DNA of 10,715 nucleotides from positions 1 through 10,715 of the forward strand of contig QMVM01000048.1 of the NCBI GenBank assembly GCA_003661105.1. Reading direction: 5' to 3'. The stretch comes from Methanosarcinales archaeon. GTDB taxonomy: Archaea; Halobacteriota; Methanosarcinia; Methanosarcinales; Methanogasteraceae. Below are positions 5,890 to 10,715 of the stretch, one piece after another. A program made the translations under genes and the position numbers. Position 1 is the first letter of the stretch, and the number at the start of each line of letters is the position of its first letter. Under the pieces are notes generated by a model. The model saw only the letters and a program-made list of their open reading frames with translations. It did no database searches and had not been told where the DNA came from.

Positions 5890-7509
5890 ATGAAGACAGA
5901 AAATCAGAATTCAGTGACCAATGCCGATCATAGTAAGACAAAAGTGTATCTGGTAGGGAGTGGAATTGCTTCGCTTGCAAGTGCATTTTATCTTGTAAGA
6001 GATGCTAAAGTTCCTGGTGAAAATATTCACATCATGGAACAGGACAGCGTTGTCGGCGGTTGTTTGGATGGCTCAGGGGAAGAAGAAAAAGGTTACGTGG
6101 TGCGCGGGGGTAGAATGCATGAAGCACATTACGTATGCTACTGGGATTTATTATCAAACATCCCATCGTTAGATGATCCTAATGTGTCTATTACGGAAGA
6201 AAGTTTCGCTTTTAACAAGAAGTTCGTCTCAAATGCCCAGGCTCGTTTGCTGAAAAATGGGGAGATATTGGATGTATCTTCTTTTGGTCTAAGTAAACAA
6301 GATCAATTGGACATGCTCAAACTATTATTTTCCCGTGAGACTGCATTGGGAAATAAACGTATCGAAGATTGGTTTACACAAGACTTCTTTTCAACCAATT
6401 TTTGGCATATCTGGACATCCATGTTTGCATTTCAAAAATGGAGTAGTTTGACTGAGATGAGACGCTACTACATACGTTTTATGCACTTACTTCCCAATTT
6501 CCAGAAATTGGGCGGTATTATGCGTACAAAGTACAATCAATATGACTCGGTTGCGCGTCCAATGGAGAATTGGTTGAAAGAACACGGGGTTCATTTTGAC
6601 ATGAACACTCAGGTTATTGATATTGATTTTGATATTGCTTCCGATACAAAGACCGCAACGGTTATTCATTACAGCAGCAGTAATGGCAAAGAAGCTGAAA
6701 TCGTTCTTGGTAAAAATGATTATGTATTCATCACCAATGGTTCGATTGTAGAAAGCTCTGACATCGGATCCATGACTGCTCCGCCTAAACTAAAAGATAA
6801 AGCATCATCGGGTGCATGGACACTCTGGGAAAAAATCGCAAAGAAGGATAAAGCATTTGGCAATCCGGGTGTGTTTTGTGACAATATCGATTTGCAAAAG
6901 TGGGAATCCTTTACCGTCACTTTAAAAGACCCGACATTCTTTGAGTACATGGAAAACTTTTCGGGAAATATTGCGGGCACCGGCGGTTTGGTTACTATGA
7001 CCGATTCAAACTGGTTCATGTCAGTTGTATTGGCTCATCAACCTCACTTTGCCAATCAACCAAAGGCTGTACAGGTTTTCTGGGGTTATGGACTTTATCC
7101 GGACCGAATGGGAAATCATGTCGGGAAAAAAATGTCGGATTGTACTGGAGAAGAGATACTGCAAGAGCTATTCTATCATCTGAAAATTGCTGATATAATG
7201 AAACCAACGATGGATGCCGGCAAGGCAAACTGTATTCCTGTTATGATGCCGTTTGTTGATAGTTTGTTTATGCCAAGAGAACCAGGTGATCGCCCTGATG
7301 TCATACCCGATGGTGCGGTTAACTTTGCATTCTTAGGGCAATTTGCCGAAGTACCTCACGATTGTGTATTCACTGTGGAATATTCTGTGAGATGTGCACA
7401 AACCGCGGTTTACTCATTTTTTGAAACCGATAAAAAGGTATTGCCAGTTTATCGGGGAATTCACGATCCGGAAGTGCTGATTAATGCAACTAAAGCGATA
7501 AATAGGTAA
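5890..7509 (+). CDS. ohyA: Oleate hydratase (FAD-dependent, myosin-cross-reactive-antigen family)
   Basis: The family adds water to the cis-9 double bond of free unsaturated fatty acids, making 10-hydroxy acids, with FAD as a structural cofactor. The 539 residues are slightly short for the family but complete. VGSGIASLASAFYLV (22-36) is the FAD-binding Rossmann motif. GGCLDGSG (56-63) and RGGRMHEAHYVC (72-83) are the flavin/active-site motifs; E78 aligns with the catalytic glutamate. The run FAFQKWSSLTEMRRYY (179-194) holds a likely catalytic tyrosine, and YNQYDS (215-220) and QPHFANQPK are hallmark segments. The C-terminal MPREPGDRPDVIPDGAVNFA and LGQFAE.PHDCVFTVEYSVR are strongly conserved. 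No signal peptide or membrane anchor is visible. Base composition is clearly AT-richer than alaS, mmp10 and ilvD, with many A/T-ending codons, which suggests acquisition from bacteria. It has its own promoter-like site and a hairpin after its stop, so it is probably monocistronic. Confidence 0.95.
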   Translation: MKTENQNSVTNADHSKTKVYLVGSGIASLASAFYLVRDAKVPGENIHIMEQDSVVGGCLDGSGEEEKGYVVRGGRMHEAHYVCYWDLLSNIPSLDDPNVSITEESFAFNKKFVSNAQARLLKNGEILDVSSFGLSKQDQLDMLKLLFSRETALGNKRIEDWFTQDFFSTNFWHIWTSMFAFQKWSSLTEMRRYYIRFMHLLPNFQKLGGIMRTKYNQYDSVARPMENWLKEHGVHFDMNTQVIDIDFDIASDTKTATVIHYSSSNGKEAEIVLGKNDYVFITNGSIVESSDIGSMTAPPKLKDKASSGAWTLWEKIAKKDKAFGNPGVFCDNIDLQKWESFTVTLKDPTFFEYMENFSGNIAGTGGLVTMTDSNWFMSVVLAHQPHFANQPKAVQVFWGYGLYPDRMGNHVGKKMSDCTGEEILQELFYHLKIADIMKPTMDAGKANCIPVMMPFVDSLFMPREPGDRPDVIPDGAVNFAFLGQFAEVPHDCVFTVEYSVRCAQTAVYSFFETDKKVLPVYRGIHDPEVLINATKAINR

Positions 7510-7548
7510 CACTTCACTGAAGTCTATTACGCGGTTTTTATCGGCAAT

Positions 7549-7585
7549 TGACATTCCAACCCATTGTCAGGAGTTTGGGATGTCA
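7549..7585 (+). terminator. Stable hairpin downstream of ohyA
   Basis: TGACATTCCAA (7549-7559) pairs with TTGGGATGTCA (7575-7585): eleven pairs, one of them G-U, with a 15-base loop, 39 bases after the ohyA stop. A T-run (GGTTTTTA, 7533-7540) lies just before it. It probably ends or stabilises the ohyA transcript. An alternative is an inverted repeat left from the gene's acquisition. Confidence 0.45.
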
Positions 7586-7622
7586 CTATTCGTTTCCAAC
7601 GTCCCGTTTTGGTTTTGAGAGG

Positions 7623-7655
7623 GAGGGGTCAGCGAATACTCCTGCTCAGCCCCTC
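7623..7655. terminator. Hairpin between convergent ohyA and ilvD
   Basis: GAGGGG (7623-7628) pairs with CCCCTC (7650-7655), extended by an inner AGC/GCT pairing after a small internal loop. It lies 49 bases past the ilvD stop and could terminate ilvD on the minus strand or separate the two convergent genes. Function is inferred. Confidence 0.35.
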
Positions 7656-7703
7656 TGCCATACCTCATATCTTGCAACGGCGCGATAACCATGCTCAAAT
7701 AGA

Positions 7704-9359
7704 CTAACTGATCACGCTTCCCTCGCTTGCATCTCCGACCATCCGCTGGTACCGTTCCAGCACGCCGCTTAACTTTGACTCAGGCGGTTTCCATGCCTTT
7801 TTCCGCTTGTCAAGTGCGTCCTGATCTACCATGAGATCCAGTCTCCGGTTCGGGATATCGATCTCGATCGTATCGCCGTCCTCTACAAAGGCAATCGTCC
7901 CACCGACTATGGCCTCTGGCGATACGTGTCCGATACAGGGTCCGCGTGTCCCGCCAGAGAACCGCCCATCCGTTATCAAAGCAACCGAATCGATAAGCCC
8001 CATGCCTGCAATCGCTGATGTCGGGGAGAGCATCTCACGCATCCCGGGACCGCCCTTCGGACCCTCGTACCGAACAACGACCACATCTCCTGCCACAATC
8101 TTTTTAGCCATGATCGCTTCCATCGCAGCCTCTTCGCTCTCAAAGACCTTTGCACGTCCTGTGTGCTTGAGTATCTTTGGATCGACTGCGGTCTGCTTGA
8201 CTACCGATCCCTGTGGCGCAAGCGTCCCGTAAAGGACAGCAATCCCGCCTTCAGGGTGCTTGGGTTCGTCCACGGTTGCGATGACCAATTTATTCGTCTC
8301 GGGGTTTACGATCACCATGTCATCCAGATTCTCGCCGATCGTGCCGGCGGTCACAGTGAGCTCATCGAGATAGATTCCGGAACTCTGCCGGAGCCGCTCA
8401 ATGATCGCATAGACGCCGCCTGCCCTGTCGAAATCAATCATGAAATGCTCTCCGCCCGGACGCAGATTGATGAGGTGAGGGGTAGTCCGGCTCAGTTCGT
8501 CGAACCGCGAGAGTGGGAGTGTGATGCCGAAATCGTGCGCGATCGCGGGCAGGTGAAGTACCGTGTTTGTGCTGCCACCGATTGCCATATCGACGGCGAC
8601 CGCGTTGTTAAATGACTTTTCCGTGACGATCTGGCGTGATGTGATGTTATTGTGCACCAGTGCGAGAATCTGTCTTCCCGAGTCCTTTGCGATGTGAATC
8701 TTCTTTGCATCGATCGCGTGAGCGGTTGCGCATCCGGGGAGGCTCAATCCAAGTGCTTCGGTCATGCACGCCATCGTGTTTGCTGTAAAGAGCCCTGAAC
8801 ATGATCCGGCACCTGGACACGCTATGCCCTCAAGGTTGCGGATGTTGTCCCGCGACTCACCGACCGCCTCGAATACAGATATCAGATCCTCCTCCCGGTC
8901 GCCAACAAAACCGGGAAGCATCGGCCCCCCTGTGACCGCGATTGCTGGCAAGTCGAGACGTCCCGCCGCCATCAGGTGCCCTGGCACGATCTTGTCGCAG
9001 GACGGTATCAGCACCATCCCGTCAAACGCATGTGCACGCACCATGATCTCGATTGAGTCTGCTATTAGTTCTCTCGACGGCATCGGGTATCTCATGCCCT
9101 CGTGGTTCATTGCTATGCCGTCGCATATCCCGATGGTACTGAATTCGAACGGCACGCCTCCAGCCATCCGTATGCCAGCTTTCACTGCTTCACTGATCTT
9201 GTCGAGATGAATGTGGCCAGGGATGATATCATTCCAGGAATTCACCACTGCGATAAACGGCTTATCCATCTCAAAGTCTGTAATGCCTGTTGCCCTGAGC
9301 AGTGCGCGGTGGGGTGCCCGCGCAAGCCCTTTTTTGATACGGTCGCTTCTCAGTTCCAT
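7704..9359 (-). CDS. ilvD: Dihydroxy-acid dehydratase
   Basis: Converts 2,3-dihydroxy-isovalerate and 2,3-dihydroxy-3-methylvalerate to the 2-keto acids in valine, leucine and isoleucine synthesis, using an Fe-S cluster in the cytoplasm. The 551 residues are typical. VNSWNDIIPGHIHL (39-52) opens the cluster domain; the candidate cluster cysteines are C79 (ICDGIAMNHEGM), C121 (PSCDKIVPG) and C187 (CPGAGSCSGLFTANTM). GGSTNTVLHLPAIAH (261-275) and DGRFSGGTRGPCIGHVSPEA (464-483) are signature segments; the serine of FSGG (S468) is the expected catalytic base. The ATG at 9357-9359 gives the family N-terminus and lies 28 bases from a TATA-like box, consistent with a leaderless mRNA. The stop is TAG, at the normal end of the family. 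No other branched-chain amino acid genes are visible, so it seems to stand alone. Confidence 0.97.
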   Translation of the reverse strand: MELRSDRIKKGLARAPHRALLRATGITDFEMDKPFIAVVNSWNDIIPGHIHLDKISEAVKAGIRMAGGVPFEFSTIGICDGIAMNHEGMRYPMPSRELIADSIEIMVRAHAFDGMVLIPSCDKIVPGHLMAAGRLDLPAIAVTGGPMLPGFVGDREEDLISVFEAVGESRDNIRNLEGIACPGAGSCSGLFTANTMACMTEALGLSLPGCATAHAIDAKKIHIAKDSGRQILALVHNNITSRQIVTEKSFNNAVAVDMAIGGSTNTVLHLPAIAHDFGITLPLSRFDELSRTTPHLINLRPGGEHFMIDFDRAGGVYAIIERLRQSSGIYLDELTVTAGTIGENLDDMVIVNPETNKLVIATVDEPKHPEGGIAVLYGTLAPQGSVVKQTAVDPKILKHTGRAKVFESEEAAMEAIMAKKIVAGDVVVVRYEGPKGGPGMREMLSPTSAIAGMGLIDSVALITDGRFSGGTRGPCIGHVSPEAIVGGTIAFVEDGDTIEIDIPNRRLDLMVDQDALDKRKKAWKPPESKLSGVLERYQRMVGDASEGSVIS

Positions 9360-9381
9360 GCGTTTTGTTCTTGCGGCGGTG

Positions 9382-9392
9382 CTATATCAAAT
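9382..9392 (-). promoter_or_regulatory. Putative ilvD promoter (TATA box)
   Basis: On the minus strand ATTTGATATAG is preceded by purine-rich GGCAGAA (BRE-like) and centred about 28 bases before the ilvD ATG, a classic spacing for leaderless archaeal transcripts. Confidence 0.5.
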
Positions 9393-9446
9393 TTCTGCCA
9401 AGGTATGCCGAGGGTGGCGGGGCTGGCAAGCTCCTCCAGTAGTACC

Positions 9447-9456
9447 TATAATATAG
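9447..9456 (+). promoter_or_regulatory. Putative promoter of the coiled-coil gene
   Basis: TATAATATAG is a strong TATA-like box, centred about 53 bases before the GTG at 9505, giving a predicted leader of roughly 25 bases. With the ilvD promoter it makes a back-to-back divergent promoter region. GGCGGG (9493-9498) before the GTG is at best a weak ribosome binding site. Confidence 0.4.
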
Positions 9457-9504
9457 AAACGACATAACCGATACCATTCAAACTACCGGACAGGCGGGAA
9501 TACA

Positions 9505-10715
9505 GTGAAATGGCTAAATAAAATCCTCGGGAAGCAGAAACAGCAGAAACAGCAGAAACAGCAGAAACAGCAGAAACCTCGTACGGCCGATACGGTCGCA
9601 TTCAGCGATCTTGGAGATTGGGTTTCAGACAGGACAAAAGCAGAACTCGGGGGATTCTTTGAATCCGCCGCACAGATATTTGCAGAGATCGAGGAGACAA
9701 AAGCAGAACTGATTCGCGATATCGAGAGCCTGAAAGCCGCAGAACCTCCGGAGTTACCGTCCCGCGTACTCCGGGTGGGGTTTGCAGCCCGCGATAGCCT
9801 GATCAAGCAGATCAATGTTATGATCGATAGGATCAGCACCCCGGTGATGGATTATCCTGACATCATGGAATTTTGCAGGTCTATCGACACCGCTCTTGAC
9901 GCCACGATCGAGAAATCTACAAAGAGCCACCACCGTGCCAAATACCTGTTTCCAAAGGAGGTTGGCGCGGTATTCTCCGATCTCAGAAGTATAAAAATAT
10001 CGTTAGCAAAACTCAGAGATTTGCTTGATAGGGAAGGTGCGAAAATAAAGGGTTTTGACGGTATAACAGAGACTATACAGCGAATAGGTGATATAACCAG
10101 AGATATCGTCGCAGGTAACTCAACTATAAAGAAAAATGGCTCTAAAACAGATGAAATAAAGCGCGAGATAAGCGATTGCTCCGCCAAACTGGAACAACTG
10201 TCACAGAGCAAGGAATGGAGTTCCTTTGTTGAACTCGAAGACAAGTTGAAAGAAAGGGAGCTGGAAGTAAGTAACATCAAAAATAATGTTTCAGAACTGT
10301 TTATTCCACTTAACAAGGCACTAAATCGGATGAAAAAGCAGAGCGAGAGTGGGAGGTACACGCTTTCAAAGAAACAGAAGGAACTCCTGGATGTGTGCCT
10401 CGAAAACCCGATTTCGGCGGACGTAGCTGATGTCAACGATTTCCTGGTAGAGATGCTGCAGATAGTTGAGAGTGGCGCGCTTGGACTTAAGGATAAGAAA
10501 CGCGATAAGATCGTCGATAAGATCGATCAGATAATGGATTCCTTCGCGCCGAAAAAGGAGCGATACGACACCCTTAAGTCCGAGACTCATGAGCTTGGGC
10601 ACCGGATCTCTGACCTGACCATATCAAAAACAAAAACCGCGCTTGAGGGACAGCTTGCCGAGAAAAATAAGGAGATCGCACAGATCGACGAAGACCTTGT
10701 CAATCTGGGTGAAGA
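9505..10715 (+). CDS. Long coiled-coil protein of unknown function, 3' end outside window
   Basis: A plus-strand frame is open from GTG (9505-9507) through the right edge, 403 codons without a stop. GTG is chosen because an in-frame TAG lies upstream at 9454-9456, no ATG occurs before about codon 106, and KWLNKILGK right after it looks like a natural N-terminus. Residues 10-24 are a K/Q repeat encoded by a 9-base tandem repeat. About 40-80 form an amphipathic helix, and long charged helical stretches rich in E, K, L and I (about 155-275 and 330-403) have heptad-like spacing typical of coiled coils. There is no signal peptide, membrane segment, Walker A or zinc motif in the visible part. It could be a structural or SMC-like partner protein; the family is not recognised. 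Codon choice resembles the neighbouring native genes. The opposite-strand ORFs here are low-complexity shadows. Confidence 0.85.
   Translation, partial: MKWLNKILGKQKQQKQQKQQKQQKPRTADTVAFSDLGDWVSDRTKAELGGFFESAAQIFAEIEETKAELIRDIESLKAAEPPELPSRVLRVGFAARDSLIKQINVMIDRISTPVMDYPDIMEFCRSIDTALDATIEKSTKSHHRAKYLFPKEVGAVFSDLRSIKISLAKLRDLLDREGAKIKGFDGITETIQRIGDITRDIVAGNSTIKKNGSKTDEIKREISDCSAKLEQLSQSKEWSSFVELEDKLKERELEVSNIKNNVSELFIPLNKALNRMKKQSESGRYTLSKKQKELLDVCLENPISADVADVNDFLVEMLQIVESGALGLKDKKRDKIVDKIDQIMDSFAPKKERYDTLKSETHELGHRISDLTISKTKTALEGQLAEKNKEIAQIDEDLVNLGE
9535..9576 (+). repeat. In-frame 9-base tandem repeat (CAGAAACAG) in the coiled-coil gene
   Basis: Four complete copies of CAGAAACAG plus CAGAAA, all identical, code for repeated Gln-Lys-Gln. 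Because the unit is a multiple of three, copy-number change would alter linker length without shifting the frame. The perfect identity of copies suggests recent expansion by slippage. Confidence 0.9.

Noticed and set aside
9483..10436. Two long minus-strand ORFs (118 and 194 codons), Ser/Phe/Leu rich
   Set aside because: They are antisense to the continuous plus-strand coiled-coil frame; the low-complexity Cys-Phe run is the complement of the tandem repeat, and neither has a recognisable motif.

Overview
The window looks like a piece of a euryarchaeal chromosome from a lineage that carries methyl-coenzyme M reductase: a methanogen, an anaerobic methanotroph or an alkane oxidiser. Three things point there. 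One gene encodes methanogenesis marker protein 10 (the radical SAM/B12 enzyme that methylates an arginine of McrA). The alanyl-tRNA synthetase has the archaeal architecture with an N-terminal zinc ribbon. Several genes are preceded by archaeal TATA-like boxes at the distance expected for leaderless or short-leader mRNAs, and one by a clear GGTGA Shine-Dalgarno site. The exact genus cannot be told from this sequence.

Layout. At the left edge (to 289) is the 3' end of an IS4-type transposase on the plus strand, then a short non-coding spacer with a hairpin and two copies of a T-tract-containing (minus strand) direct repeat. alaS fills 531-3308 on the minus strand. From about 3309 to 4197 there is no intact gene. 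On the minus strand this stretch holds the decayed C-terminal part of a HisC/CobD-type aminotransferase, interrupted by an in-frame amber codon, and a second 24-codon relic of an unknown protein. On the plus strand follow mmp10 (4198-5442) and, 41 bases later, a 76-residue uncharacterised protein, probably one operon. Next is an intact, visibly AT-richer oleate hydratase gene (5890-7509, plus), which is the most foreign-looking gene here. It converges with ilvD (7704-9359, minus) across a 194-base spacer with two hairpins. A divergent promoter region (9360-9504) separates ilvD from a coiled-coil protein gene that starts with GTG at 9505 and runs open off the right edge. Its N-terminus contains a 9-base tandem repeat encoding a Q/K-rich stretch.

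How the genes relate. alaS (translation) and ilvD (branched-chain amino acid synthesis) are housekeeping genes. mmp10 ties the organism to Mcr-based metabolism. Oleate hydratase acts on free unsaturated fatty acids, which are not components of typical archaeal lipids, so its presence suggests use or detoxification of bacterial fatty acids and probable lateral acquisition. The transposase end, the pseudogenes and the repeats suggest a moderately plastic region. No CRISPR array, tRNA or rRNA was seen.
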